Notes: generated by a model from the sequence alone, not told the origin. A stretch of 64,000 nucleotides of DNA from CADEEN01 sp963740395 (GCA_963740395.1 CAVUEP010000008.1:1-64000), one strand, 5' to 3'. Positions 9,380 through 19,135 are shown, numbered from the stretch's first letter. A program made the numbers and translations.

Positions 9380-10360
9380 ATGAACATCCGTCGCTCCCTG
9401 ATCGCCGCTGCTGCGGTGGTCGTCACGCTCAGTGGCGCCATCGGCGCCAATGCGCAAACCGTGCTCAAGGCCGCCGACGTGCACCCGGCCGGCTACCCCA
9501 ATGTGGTGGCCATCGAGAACCTGGGCAAGAAGCTCGAGGCCGCGACCAATGGTCGCTACAAGCTGCAGATGTTCCCGGGCGGCGTGCTCGGCGCCGAGAA
9601 GGAAATGGTCGAGCAGACCCAGGTCGGCGCGATCCAGATCGCGCGCATCTCGCTGGGCGTGCTCGGGCCGATCGTGCCCGACGTCAACGTCTTCAACATG
9701 CCCTTCGTGTTCCGCAACCCGGCGCACATGCGCAAGGTCATCGACGGCCCGATCGGCGACGAGCTGCTGAAGAAGATCACCGACAGCCCGGCCAAGCTGG
9801 TGGCGCTGGGCTGGATGGACAGCGGCTCGCGCAGCCTGTACACGAAGAAAGCGGTGCGCAAGATCGAGGATCTGCAGGGTCAGAAGATCCGCATGATGGG
9901 CAACCCGCTGTTCGTCGACACCATGAACGCCATGGGCGGCAACGGCATCTCGATGGGCCACACCGAGGTCTACACCGCGCTGCAGACCGGCGTCGTCGAC
10001 GGCGCCGAGAACAACCCGCCGACCCTGTTCACGTCGAACCAGTACACCGCGGGCATCAAGTACTACACCCAGACCCACCACCTGATCATTCCCGAGATCT
10101 TCGTCATGTCCAAGGTCACCTGGGACAAGATGACCCCGGCCGACCAGGCGCTGGTGAAGAAGTTCTCGCGCGAGGCGCAGATCGAACAGCGCGCGCTGTG
10201 GGACAAGAGCGTGGCCGACTACTCGGCCAAGCTCAAGGCCGCCGGCATCGAGTGGATCGAGATCGACACCAAGCCCTTCTATGACGCCACCGCGCCGGTG
10301 CGGGCCAAGTACGGCGCACCCTACGCCGACCTGATCAAGCGCATCAACGACATCAAGTAA
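9380..10360 (+). CDS. dctP: TRAP transporter substrate-binding protein (DctP family), probably for uronates
   Basis: The protein is 326 aa with a Sec signal peptide (MNIRRSLIAAAAVVV to ANA, cleavage near residue 25) and a type II periplasmic binding fold. Typical DctP landmarks are FPGGVLGAEKEM, the ligand-carboxylate region KIRMMGNPLFVDTMNAMGG, and DGAENNPPT. It captures a carboxylated sugar in the periplasm and hands it to the DctQM permease. The adjacent uronate dehydrogenase indicates galacturonate or glucuronate as ligand; this is inferred from context. A ribosome-binding site (GGAGA) precedes the ATG. Confidence 0.9.
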   Translation: MNIRRSLIAAAAVVVTLSGAIGANAQTVLKAADVHPAGYPNVVAIENLGKKLEAATNGRYKLQMFPGGVLGAEKEMVEQTQVGAIQIARISLGVLGPIVPDVNVFNMPFVFRNPAHMRKVIDGPIGDELLKKITDSPAKLVALGWMDSGSRSLYTKKAVRKIEDLQGQKIRMMGNPLFVDTMNAMGGNGISMGHTEVYTALQTGVVDGAENNPPTLFTSNQYTAGIKYYTQTHHLIIPEIFVMSKVTWDKMTPADQALVKKFSREAQIEQRALWDKSVADYSAKLKAAGIEWIEIDTKPFYDATAPVRAKYGAPYADLIKRINDIK

Positions 10361-10455
10361 GTACGCTTGGACGGGAGCAGCGCCGCGGCGGTCCCCGCGG
10401 CGGCGCTGCGCCGCTGGCCGCCCCGGGCGGCCGCAGACACCGACCGGAACGCCCC
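10361..10455 (+). other. dctP-dctQ spacer with strong GC hairpin
   Basis: The spacer contains GCGCCGCGGCGG-TCCCCG-CGGCGGCGC-type inverted repeats (about 10380-10410) with no following T-run. A hairpin behind the binding-protein gene commonly protects the upstream mRNA so that DctP is made in excess over the membrane subunits. That role is inferred here. Confidence 0.35.
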
Positions 10456-10989
10456 ATGGACCCCCTGCTCTCGCGCCTGCTCGACCCGATCTACCGCCTG
10501 TGCATCTGGGCCGCGGGGGGGGCGATCTTTGTCATGTCGCTGATCATTCCGTGGGGCGTGTTCGCGCGCTACGTGCTCGGCAGCGGCTCGGCCTGGCCCG
10601 AGCCGATCGCGATCATGCTGATGGTGATCTTCACCTTTCTCGGCGGTGCGGCGGCCTACCGTGCCGGCGCGCACATCGCCGTGCAGATGCTGGTCAGCCA
10701 GCTGCCGCCGGCGCTGCGCAAGGTCTCGGCATTCTTCATCGACCTGGTGATGCTGTCGGTGTGCGGCTTCATCGTCGTCTGGGGCACCGACCTGAGCATC
10801 TTCACCTGGGGCCAGTCGATCGACACGCTGCCCTGGTTGCCGGTCGGCGCCACCTACGCCGCGCTGCCGCTGGGCAGCCTGTTCACGGCGCTGTTCGTGA
10901 TCGAGCGCATGTTCCTCGGCTCGCAGGCGCACCGCCCGCTGGTGGCCTTCGGCGAGATGGGTGGCAACCCGGAAGAAGGAGCTGCCTGA
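10456..10989 (+). CDS. dctQ: TRAP transporter small permease subunit (DctQ)
   Basis: This is a 177-aa inner-membrane protein with four predicted membrane segments: IWAAGGAIFVMSLIIPWGVF, PIAIMLMVIFTFLGGAAAY, FFIDLVMLSVCGFIVVWG and LPLGSLFTALFVIERMF. The size and hydrophobic pattern, and its location between dctP and dctM, identify it as the small TRAP permease subunit, which forms a complex with the large DctM subunit. Its stop overlaps the dctM start (TGATG), indicating translational coupling. Confidence 0.9.
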   Translation: MDPLLSRLLDPIYRLCIWAAGGAIFVMSLIIPWGVFARYVLGSGSAWPEPIAIMLMVIFTFLGGAAAYRAGAHIAVQMLVSQLPPALRKVSAFFIDLVMLSVCGFIVVWGTDLSIFTWGQSIDTLPWLPVGATYAALPLGSLFTALFVIERMFLGSQAHRPLVAFGEMGGNPEEGAA

Positions 10990-12274
10990 TGGACGCGCTG
11001 GTCTGCTCGGCAGCTTCTTCGTGCTGATGATCCTGGGCGTGCCGGTGGCCTATGCGCTGGGCATGCGCCTCGTTGATCGGTGCGCTGTGGATCGACCTGC
11101 CGGTGGACGGCGTGATGATCCAGATCGCCAGCGGCGTCAACAAGTTCTCGCTGCTGGCCATTCCCTTCTTCGTGCTGGCCGGCGCGATCATGGCCGAAGG
11201 CGGCATGGCGCGCCGGCTGGTGGCCTTCGCCGGCGTCCTGGTCGGCTTCATGCGCGGCGGGCTGTCGCTGGTCAACATCCTGGCCTCGACCTTCTTCGGT
11301 GCGATCTCGGGCTCGTCGGTGGCCGATACGGCGTCGATCGGCTCGGTGCTGATCCCCGAGATGGAGAAGAAGGGCTACCCGCGCGACTTCTCGACCGCGG
11401 TGACCGTGCAGCGGCTCGATCCAGGCCACGCTGATCCCGCCCAGCCACAACGCGGTGATCTACTCGCTCGCAGCCGGCGGCTCGGTGTCGGTGGCCGGCC
11501 TGTTCCTGGCCGGCGTGTTGCCCGGCCTGCTGCTGGGCTGCACCATTGCCGTGCTGTGCCTGGTCATCGCGCGCAAGCGCAACTTCCCGGTCGGCGAGCG
11601 CATCCCGCTGACGCCAGGCGCTGCGCATCTGCGTCGACGCGCTGTGGGGCCTGATGACGATGGTCATCATCCTCGGCGGCATCCTGAGCGGCGTCTTCAC
11701 GGCCACCGAGTCGGCGTCGATCGCGGTGCTGTGGGCCTTCTTCGTCACCATGTTCATCTACCGCGACTACAAGTGGGGCGACCTGCCCAAGCTGGTGCAC
11801 CGCACGGTGAAGACGGTGACGATCGTGATGATCCTGATCGGCTTCGCGGCCAGCTTCGGCTACCTGATGACGCTGATGCAGATCCCGGCCAAGGTCACGG
11901 CGTTCTTCGTCGGCATCTCCGACAGCAAGGTCGTGATCCTGCTGATGATCAACGTCATGCTGCTGCTGCTGGGCACGCTGATGGACATGGCGCCGCTGAT
12001 CCTGATCCTGACGCCGATCCTGCTGCCGGTGGTCACGAGCCTGGGCGTCGACCCGGTGCACTTCGGCATGATCATGATCGTCAACCTGGGCATCGGACTG
12101 ATCACACCGCCGGTGGGCACCATCCTGTTCGTCGGCAGTGCGGTGTCCAAGGTGCCGATGGGCGTCATCGCGCGCGCCATGCGGCCGTTCTTCGTCGCCC
12201 TGTTCATCGTCCTGATGCTCGTGACCTACGTCCCGGCGATCTCGCTCTGGCTGCCGCGGGCCTTCGGGGTCTGA
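10989..12274 (+). CDS. dctM: TRAP transporter large permease subunit (four apparent frameshifts)
   Basis: This Na+- or H+-driven transporter subunit should be about 426 aa with 12 membrane spans. Recognisable DctM segments occur in order but in different frames: SFFVLMILGVPVAYALG, SLIGALWIDLPVDGVM, GAISGSSVADTASIGS, IQATLIPPSHNAVIYS, LWGLMTMVIILGGI and LGIGLITPPVGT. The breaks are near 11003 (one base missing) and 11068, 11412 and 11613 (one extra base each). Every segment is well conserved between the breaks, which argues for sequencing errors and not for decay. Together with dctPQ it imports the uronate that Udh oxidises. Confidence 0.85.
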
Positions 12275-12279
12275 GCGCG

Positions 12280-13224
12280 ATGTTCACGCCCAACCTGCGC
12301 TATCCCGACCCGGCGGTCGAGGCCCTCGACGAGTCGTTCCGCGACCTGCGCCTTTACAGCGCCAGCGTCGAGCAACTCGCCACCGGCTGCCGCTGGGCCG
12401 AGGGGCCGGTATGGTTCGGCGACGGCCGCTACCTGCTGTGGTCCGACATCCCCAACAACCGCATCCTGCGCTGGGACGACGCCTCGGGCGCGACCAGCGT
12501 CTTTCGCCATCCTGCCGACAACGCCAACGGCCACACGCGCGACCGCCAGGGCCGGCTGGTCTCGTGCGAGCACCTGACGCGGCGCATCACGCGCACCGAG
12601 TACGACGGCCGCATCACCGTGCTGGCCGACCGCTTCGACGGCAAGCGCCTGAACTCGCCCAACGACATCGTCTGCGCGCGCGACGGCGCGATCTGGTTCA
12701 CCGACCCGAGCTTCGGCATCGCCGGCCATTGGGAGGGCGAACCCGCCGCGCCCGAACTGCCGCATGCGGTGTACCGCCTGCCGCCCGAGGGCGGGACGCT
12801 GCAGCGTGTGCTCGACGACCTGAAGGGGCCCAACGGCCTGGCGTTCTCGCCCGACGAGTCCGAGCTCTACGTCGTCGAGAGCCGCGCCGAACCGCACCGC
12901 AAGCTGTGGGCCTACCGCGTCGGCGCCCAGGGTGCGCTGACGAACAAGCGTCTCGTGATCGACGCCGTCGACGGCGGCGCGCTCGACGGCATCGCGGTCG
13001 ATGCGCAGGGGCATATCTGGTGCGGCTACGGCAGCACCGGCCGCCTGCCCTCGGCCGGGCTGGACGGTGTGCGCATCGTCGAGGCCACCGGCCAAGCCAT
13101 CGGCCACATCCACCTGCCCGAACGCTGTGCCAACGTCTGCTTCGGTGGCGCCAAGAACAACCGCCTGTTCATGGCCAGCAGCCACTCCTTGTACGCCCTG
13201 TACGTCAACGTACAGGGGGCGTGA
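12280..13224 (+). CDS. SMP-30/gluconolactonase-family aldaro-lactonase
   Basis: This is a 314-aa six-bladed beta-propeller hydrolase. Metal-site segments are WAEGPVWFGDGRYLLWSDI, NGHTRDRQGRLVSCEH, LNSPNDIVCARDGAIWFTDP and GPNGLAFSPDESELYV, which supply the Glu/Asn/Asp ligands of SMP-30 lactonases. In this operon the likely substrate is the 1,4-lactone of galactarate or glucarate produced after uronate oxidation. Opening it yields the linear aldarate for the dehydratases. The ATG follows the dctM stop after 5 bases. Substrate specificity within the family cannot be read from sequence. Confidence 0.82.
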   Translation: MFTPNLRYPDPAVEALDESFRDLRLYSASVEQLATGCRWAEGPVWFGDGRYLLWSDIPNNRILRWDDASGATSVFRHPADNANGHTRDRQGRLVSCEHLTRRITRTEYDGRITVLADRFDGKRLNSPNDIVCARDGAIWFTDPSFGIAGHWEGEPAAPELPHAVYRLPPEGGTLQRVLDDLKGPNGLAFSPDESELYVVESRAEPHRKLWAYRVGAQGALTNKRLVIDAVDGGALDGIAVDAQGHIWCGYGSTGRLPSAGLDGVRIVEATGQAIGHIHLPERCANVCFGGAKNNRLFMASSHSLYALYVNVQGA

Positions 13225-13274
13225 CAAGCTTCGGCGCGGCGCCGAGTCGCGCTGGCCCTCTGATCTGTCACTCG

Positions 13275-14267
13275 ATGCCGAAGATCCTGCTCACATTCAA
13301 CCCGAACGCCCGCGCGCTCTACTACGGCGACAAGGCGCTGGCGGGCCTGCGCGCGCTCGGCGAGGTGCGGCTGCACGAGCACGATCACGCGCTGAGCGGC
13401 GAGGCCTTGATCGCCGCCGCTGCGGGCTGCGACGTCGTCGTCAGTGACCGCCAGACCGCCGCGCCGGCCGAGCTGTTCGCGGCCAGCCCCGATCTGGCCG
13501 TGTTCATGCGCTGCGCCATGGACATCCGCAATGTCGACGTCGCCGCCGCCAGCGCCGCGGGCGTGCTGGTCACGCGCGCCAGCGCCGGCTTCGGCACCTC
13601 GGTGGCCGAGTGGGTGCTCGGCGTCATGATCGACCTGTCGCGCGACATCAGCCGCAGCGTGCTGGCCTACCGCGATGGCGTGCAGCCTCCCGTGCGCATG
13701 GGGCGCGAGTTGCGCGGCTCGCACCTGGGCATCATCGGCTACGGCCATATCGGCCGCCATGTCGGCGCACTGGCGCTGGCGCTGGGCATGCAGGTGTCGT
13801 ACAGCGACCCGGTGGCGCAAGACAGCGAACCCGGCGCGCGCCGCCTGTCGCTCGACGACTTGCTGGCCGAGTCCGATTTCGTGCTCTGCCTGGCCCCGGC
13901 GACACCTGAGACCGAGAACCTGATGAATGCCACGCGCTTCGCGCGCATGAAGCCCGGCGCGTTCTTCATCAATGCCTCGCGCGGCAACCTGGTCGATGAG
14001 GCCGCGCTGCGGCAGGCCCTGGACAGCGGGCACCTGGGTGGCTGCGCACTCGATGTCGGCCGCGCCGCCGACCAGATGCCATCGCCCGAACTGGCGCGCC
14101 ATCCGCGCGTGGTGGCCACGCCGCATATCGGGGGCCTGACCCCCGCCGCGGCCGAACACCAGGCGCTGGAGACCGTGGCGCAGCTGGCCGAGCTGTTGCG
14201 CGGCGGCATGCCGGTGGGCGCCGTCAACCCCGAACAGGCGCGCCGCCTCGCGCGGTTGCAGCGCTGA
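13275..14267 (+). CDS. D-isomer-specific 2-hydroxyacid dehydrogenase
   Basis: The protein is about 330 aa. It has a divergent N-terminal substrate domain, the NAD-binding motif GIIGYGHIGRHVG (about residue 152), the catalytic Arg in NASRGNLVDE, and the catalytic His in TPHIGGLT. The family reduces or oxidises 2-keto/2-hydroxy acids such as glyoxylate, hydroxypyruvate or tartronate. Its precise substrate in the aldarate operon is unknown. A role in handling hydroxypyruvate or a side product of tartronate semialdehyde would be plausible. It lies 50 bases after the lactonase and 11 before the lactone isomerase gene. Confidence 0.78.
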   Translation: MPKILLTFNPNARALYYGDKALAGLRALGEVRLHEHDHALSGEALIAAAAGCDVVVSDRQTAAPAELFAASPDLAVFMRCAMDIRNVDVAAASAAGVLVTRASAGFGTSVAEWVLGVMIDLSRDISRSVLAYRDGVQPPVRMGRELRGSHLGIIGYGHIGRHVGALALALGMQVSYSDPVAQDSEPGARRLSLDDLLAESDFVLCLAPATPETENLMNATRFARMKPGAFFINASRGNLVDEAALRQALDSGHLGGCALDVGRAADQMPSPELARHPRVVATPHIGGLTPAAAEHQALETVAQLAELLRGGMPVGAVNPEQARRLARLQR

Positions 14268-14278
14268 AGCCGCCGGCC

Positions 14279-15133
14279 ATGAGCGACCGACCGCAGCTGA
14301 TCGCGCCGCCCGGCGCCTGCGACTGCCACATGCATGTCTTCGCCGACCGCTTCGCCGCGGCCGACGAAACGCGCCCACTGCCGCCGCAGGCCAGCGCTGC
14401 CGCGTACCGCGAAGTGCAGGCTGCCCTGGGCCTGCAACGTGCAATCGTGGTGCAGTCGAACTTCTACCGTGCCGACAACCGCGGCATGCTCGAGGCGCTG
14501 GCCGAGTTCGGCGCCCAGGCGCGCGGGGTGGTCGTGGTCGAGCCCGAGGTCGACGACGCTGAACTGCAACGGCTGACCGATCTGGGCGTGCGCGGTGTGC
14601 GCTTTCACATGCTGCCCGGCGGCACCTTGCAGTGGCCGCAGCTGGAGGCGATGGCCGCGCGCGTGCAGCCTTTCGGCTGGCATGTGCAGGTGCAGTGCAA
14701 CGGCTGGGAGCTGCCGCAGCACGAGGCCCTGCTGCGCCGCCTGCCGCTGGACATCGTGGTCGACCACCTTGGCAAGTACCTCGACCCGGGGCCGCCTGCG
14801 GTCGACGACCCGGCCTTCCAGTCGCTGCTGCGCCTGATGGACGGCGGGCGCTGCTGGGTCAAGCTCTCGGCGCCTTATGAATCGTCGCGCCGCAGCGCAC
14901 CGGACTACGCTGACGTGGCGCCGCTGGCGCGCGCGCTGGCGCGTTCGCACCCCGAGCGCTGCGTCTGGGCCAGCAACTGGCCGCATGCCGGCCGCGAGGC
15001 GCCGCCGCCCGACGCCGTGATGCTCGACCAGCTGCTGGTCTGGGCCGACGACGAGGCCACGCGCCGGCGCATCCTGGTCGACAACCCGGCGGCGCTGTAT
15101 GGATTTGCGCCCCCGACACCCTCGACGCCATGA
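14279..15133 (+). CDS. Amidohydrolase-fold lactone hydrolase/isomerase, likely D-galactarolactone isomerase
   Basis: The protein is a 284-aa TIM barrel of the amidohydrolase superfamily, in the group that includes 2-pyrone-4,6-dicarboxylate lactonase and D-galactarolactone isomerase (Gli). Landmarks are CDCHMHVF at strand 1, VVQSNFYR, GVRGVRFHML, VDHLGKY and WASNWPH with the catalytic Asn/His region. In uronate oxidation Gli converts the 1,5-galactarolactone released by Udh to the 1,4-lactone that SMP-30-type lactonases open. The pairing with udh and the lactonase makes this the best call. The last four bases overlap the next gene (ATGA). Confidence 0.78.
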   Translation: MSDRPQLIAPPGACDCHMHVFADRFAAADETRPLPPQASAAAYREVQAALGLQRAIVVQSNFYRADNRGMLEALAEFGAQARGVVVVEPEVDDAELQRLTDLGVRGVRFHMLPGGTLQWPQLEAMAARVQPFGWHVQVQCNGWELPQHEALLRRLPLDIVVDHLGKYLDPGPPAVDDPAFQSLLRLMDGGRCWVKLSAPYESSRRSAPDYADVAPLARALARSHPERCVWASNWPHAGREAPPPDAVMLDQLLVWADDEATRRRILVDNPAALYGFAPPTPSTP

Positions 15134-16658
15134 ACGCGCCGCTGACCATCCGCATGCACGAGCGCGACAACGTCGCCGTGGTCGCCAACGACGGCGGCCT
15201 GGCCGCGGGCACGCGGCTGGCGAGCGGCCTCGTGCTGCGCGAGAAGGTGCCGCAGGCGCACAAGGTGGCCCTGGTCGATCTGCCGGCGGGCAGCGACGTG
15301 ATCCGCTATGGCGTCGTCGATCGGCCGCGCCGCGCGCGACATCGCCGCCGGCAGCTGGGTCCACGAGCGCCTGCTCGAGATGCCCGCGGCGCGAACGCTC
15401 GAGGGCCTGCCGATCGCCACCGTCAAGCCCGCACCCATGGCGCCGCTCGAGGGACACACCTTCGAGGGCTATCGCAACGCCGACGGCAGCGTGGGCACGC
15501 GCAACCTGCTGGCGATCACGACCACGGTGCAATGCGTGGCCGGCGTGCTCGACGTGGCGGTGGCGCGCATCAAGGCGGAGCTGTTGCCCAGGTACCCGAA
15601 CGTCGACGACGTCGTCGGCCTCGAGCACAGCTACGGCTGCGGCGTGGCCATCGACGCGCCCGACGCGGTGATCCCGATCCGCACCCTGCGCCACATCAGC
15701 CTGAACCCGAACTTCGGCGGCGAGGTGATGGTCGTCAGCCTGGGCTGCGAGAAGCTGCAGCCCGAGCGACTGCTACCGCCGGGCACGATTCAGATCGGCG
15801 GCGCGGTGCGGCTGCAGGACGAAGCGCATGTTGGCTTCATGTCGATGGTCGACTCGATCATGGCCACCGCCGAGCGCCACCTGCAGCGCCTGAACGCGCG
15901 CCGCCGCGAAACCGTGCCGGCGAGCGAACTCGTGGTCGGCGTGCAATGCGGCGGCAGCGACGCGTTCTCCGGCGTCACCGCGAACCCGGCGGTGGGTTTC
16001 TGCACCGACCTGCTGGTGCGCGCCGGCGCCACCGTGATGTTCAGCGAGACCACCGAGGTGCGCGACGCCGTCGACCAGATGACCGCGCGCGCCGCCACGC
16101 CCCGAGGTGGCCGCCGCGATGGTGCGCGAGATGGCCTGGTACGACGCCTACCTGCAGCGCGGCAGCGTCGACCGCAGCGCCAACACCACGCCGGGCAACA
16201 AGGCCGGGGGCCTGTCCAACATCGTCGAGAAGGCGATGGGCTCGATCGTCAAGAGCGGCAGCGTGCCGATCGACGGCGTGCTCGCGCCCGGCGAAAAGCT
16301 CAACGGCCAGCGCGGCCTGGTGTACGCGGCCACGCCGGCCAGCGACTTCATCTGCGGCACGCTGCAGCTCGCTGCCGGCATGAACCTGCATGTCTTCACC
16401 ACCGGCCGCGGCACGCCCTATGGCCTGGCCGCCTGCCCCGTGATCAAGGTGGCCACGCGCAGCGAACTGGCGCGGCGCTGGCACGACCTGATGGACGTCA
16501 ACGCCGGGCGCATCGCCGAGGGCAGCGCGACGATCGAAGACGTCGGCTGGGAGCTGTTCCGACTGATGCTCGACGTGGCCAGCGGCAAGAAGACCTGGGC
16601 CGAGCAGTGGAAGCTGCACAACGCGCTGGTGCTGTTCAACCCGGCGCCGGTGACGTGA
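15130..16658 (+). CDS. garD: UxaA/GarD-family aldarate dehydratase (two apparent frameshifts)
   Basis: This iron-dependent dehydratase should be about 508 aa: an N-terminal SAF domain (MNAPLTIRMHERDNVAVV to about residue 90) and the C-terminal catalytic domain. Catalytic-domain motifs are GYRNADGSVGTRN, LEHSYGCGVA, VQCGGSDAFSG, NKAGGLSNIVEKAMGS and TTGRGTPYG. The length fits galactarate dehydratase or altronate dehydratase. The surrounding oxidative pathway favours galactarate, converted to 5-keto-4-deoxyglucarate and so converging with GudD. Single extra bases near 15319 and 16101 break the frame, and all three segments are otherwise well conserved. It is the last gene of the plus-strand arm. 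Confidence 0.82.
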
Positions 16659-16661
16659 GGC

Positions 16662-17742
16662 TCAGAGCCCCAAGAAGTCGGAAAGGCGCTGCAATTCGTC
16701 GTCGACCGCGTTGACGAACGCCGTCTCGTTGAGGCGTGGGCCGACGAAGCCGACCTCGGGCATCAGCCGACCTTCGCGCACGCTCACGTTGGCCCAGCCG
16801 ACCACCTGCTCGCGCCACAGCAGCGGCAGCGCGTAGTAGCCGAGCTGGCGCTTGGGCGCCGGCGTGTAGGCCTCGAATCGATACGGCCAGCCCCAGAACA
16901 GCTCGAAGCGACGCCGGTCCCAGACCAGCGGGTCGAACGGGGCCAGCAGGTGCACGCGGTCGGTTTCGAAGGGGCTTGCTGCCGCCGGGTCTTCGCCGGC
17001 GGGCCAGTACCAGGTCACGCCATTGCACGGTGGCGTTCGGCAGGCGCTGCCGGGCCCGCGCCAGCGCCGCCTTGCGCGCCTCGCGCCATTGCGGCGCGGC
17101 GGCTGCCAGGAACATGATCAGCTGCGACATCGACGGCGCCGGCAGCGGCGCGTACTTGGCGACGATCACGTCGACCATCGCGTCCAGCGCCGCGGCGGGG
17201 TCGGGTGCTGCTTCGTTCACTTCGCGCGCGGCGTAGCAGCGCGTGCCGCCCTCGCGCCGCGCCACGCGCAGCAGGCCGCGGTAATGCATGCCGTCGAGCA
17301 GCTGCGTCGAGGCGTTGCCCGAGCCGCCGAACCAGTTGCGCGACTTGCCATGCTGGAACTGCAGGTCGACCTCGCGCGGGTGCACCACGCCGCGCTCGCG
17401 CACGAAGGCCAGCACCGCGTGGGCCTGCGCCCAGCGCGCCTTGGTCCAGCGCGTGCGCGGCGTACGCGGGTGCATCAGGCGGTGCAGATCGCGGGTGACG
17501 AAGCCGTAATTGACGAAGAAGTCCTCCTCGATGGTCAGGTCGGCGTAGGCGCGCGACAAGTCACCGGCGCGGTAGCCCGCCACGCGATGCCGCAGCGTCA
17601 GGTCCTGCGCCCGCGCCGGGGCGCGGATCGGGTCGGCTTGCACGAAGCCCAGTCGCTCGATCGCCGCGGGCAGCGTCGTCGGTGCGCACAGGCTGCGCGC
17701 GATCGCATGGCGGCGCAGCGCGGACAGGGTGGGGGCGCTCAC
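16662..17742 (-). CDS. YcaQ/AlkZ-like winged-helix DNA glycosylase family protein (one apparent frameshift)
   Basis: The protein is about 360 aa once one extra base near 17020 is removed. It belongs to the winged-helix family HTH_42, whose characterised members excise alkylated bases or unhook interstrand crosslinks. The family catalytic motif (Q-phi-Q/D) is visible as QAD in LGFVQADPIRAPARAQDL. Other landmarks are NYGFVTRDLHRLMHPR, GVVHPREVDLQF, LLAPFDPLVWDRRRFELFWG and the C-terminal WANVSVREGRL. The GTG start overlaps the stop of the acetyltransferase gene by four bases. The start LSALRRHAIARSL fits the family. Confidence 0.8.
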
Positions 17743-18416
17743 GGCGGGGCGTGGAACCAGGGTCCCGGGTCGCGCAGCGCGGCCTCGAAGCCCTGCACGA
17801 ACTGCCCCACATGCAGGCCGTCCATCAGCGCGTGGTGCACCTCCACCGACAGCGGCATCCAGGCGCGCGCGCCGTCGGCGTCGATGCGGCCGAAGGCCAG
17901 CTTGGGCACCGAGTCTTCGCGGCCCCAGTTGCGCGCGTGCGAGAAGCTCGTGAAGTGCAACCAGGGCAGGGTGGTGAAGTGGATGCGCGCCGCGTCGTCG
18001 GGCTTGGGCTCGAAGGGCTGCCGGCCGGCGCGCGTGTCGGCCATGGCGGCGGCGGCGCGCGCGGCAAAGGCGGCGTAGTCGGCGGCGTCGGTGGCCAGGT
18101 CGAGGTCGGCGAAGCCGAAGCTGCCGTCGTCGCGCAGCACCGTGGTGCTGCCATGCACCACCGGGTGCACGCGCACGCGCCCGGCTTCGAGCCGATAGCG
18201 AAACGGCTCGACCTGGTTGACCAGGCGCAGCGCCAGGTAGTGGTAGGCCAGCGCGAGGCTGCCCACGCGCAGCTCGGCCACCGCCTGCTTGAGGCGCGCC
18301 ACGTCCAGCTTCGTGCAGACGTTGAAGTACGGTTTGTCGAAGTGGCGGAAGTACTCGAACGCGTCGCGCCGCGGCCAGCTGTCGAGGTCGAGGTAAGTCG
18401 GTGTCGAATTGGTCAT
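17739..18416 (-). CDS. Chloramphenicol O-acetyltransferase-like protein (CAT superfamily)
   Basis: The protein is a 225-aa CAT-fold acyltransferase with the catalytic motif HHALMDGLHVGQF near the C-terminus (the HHxxxDG signature). It also has the typical N-terminal DAFEYFRHFDKPYFNVCTKLD and the conserved PKLAFGR segment before the active site. Classical CatA enzymes acetylate chloramphenicol with acetyl-CoA. Chromosomal relatives are widespread and their natural substrates are mostly unknown, so resistance should not be assumed. It overlaps DUF2238 upstream and the glycosylase-like gene downstream by four bases each, making a tightly coupled three-gene operon. Confidence 0.8.
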   Translation of the reverse strand: MTNSTPTYLDLDSWPRRDAFEYFRHFDKPYFNVCTKLDVARLKQAVAELRVGSLALAYHYLALRLVNQVEPFRYRLEAGRVRVHPVVHGSTTVLRDDGSFGFADLDLATDAADYAAFAARAAAAMADTRAGRQPFEPKPDDAARIHFTTLPWLHFTSFSHARNWGREDSVPKLAFGRIDADGARAWMPLSVEVHHALMDGLHVGQFVQGFEAALRDPGPWFHAPP

Positions 18417-19060
18417 GGCGCGGTGCGCTTCAGTGCGGCGAGCTGGCGGTCGTGCCAGCGCGCCAGCAGGCCCAGCGCAACCACGGCGCCGACGCCCGCC
18501 AGCGCCATGTCCTTCTGCGTGTCCCAGGGGTCGCCCTGGGTGCCGAGGAACTCTTCGGCGCCCTGGCCCAGCGCGACCGCGGCGCCCCACTCGATCAGCT
18601 CGTAGGCCGCGCTCACGCCCAGGCAGGCGAGCACGATGACGACGAACAACCAGGCGCCGCGCTGCAGCCCGGTGTGGCGCAGCAGCAGCTCGCGCGCGGC
18701 GATGGCCGGGATGAAGCCCTGCGCGAAATGCCCGATGCCGTCGTACGGGTTGCGCGCCAGCGCCAGCGTGTCGCGCAGCCAGTCGCCCAGCGGCACGCGC
18801 GCGTAGCTGTAGTGCCCGCCGAGCATCAGCACGCAGGCGTGGACGAAGACCAAGGCGTAGAGCAGCGGCGTGAGCGGAAAGCGCTCGCGCGTGGCCCACA
18901 GGATCGCCAGCACCGCGACCACCGGCGCGACCTCCAACACCCACGTGGCCAGGTCGAAGGGCCGCCAGCCCGACAGGGCCAGCAGCGCGATCAGGACGGC
19001 GCTGTAGAGCGCCAACGCGCGCGCTGACAGCGAGGCGGGCGGCAATGGGTGCGCGGGCAT
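18413..19060 (-). CDS. DUF2238 (YjdF-like) inner-membrane protein
   Basis: This is a 215-aa membrane protein with about six hydrophobic segments. The family pattern is clear: HACVLMLGGHYSYARVPLG, the conserved NPYDGIGHFAQGFIPA, and AAYELIEWG followed by GDPWDTQKDMALAGVGA. The His, Asp and Glu residues within these motifs are conserved across the family, suggesting a metal or proton function, but none has been established. It is first in the operon with the CAT-like and glycosylase-like genes. Confidence 0.83.
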   Translation of the reverse strand: MPAHPLPPASLSARALALYSAVLIALLALSGWRPFDLATWVLEVAPVVAVLAILWATRERFPLTPLLYALVFVHACVLMLGGHYSYARVPLGDWLRDTLALARNPYDGIGHFAQGFIPAIAARELLLRHTGLQRGAWLFVVIVLACLGVSAAYELIEWGAAVALGQGAEEFLGTQGDPWDTQKDMALAGVGAVVALGLLARWHDRQLAALKRTAP

Positions 19061-19135
19061 GCCGCAATCATCGCATTGCGCGTCACCGTTGCGTGATGCC
19101 GCAGCGCGCGCTCAACGCAGCCAGTCACGCACGAC

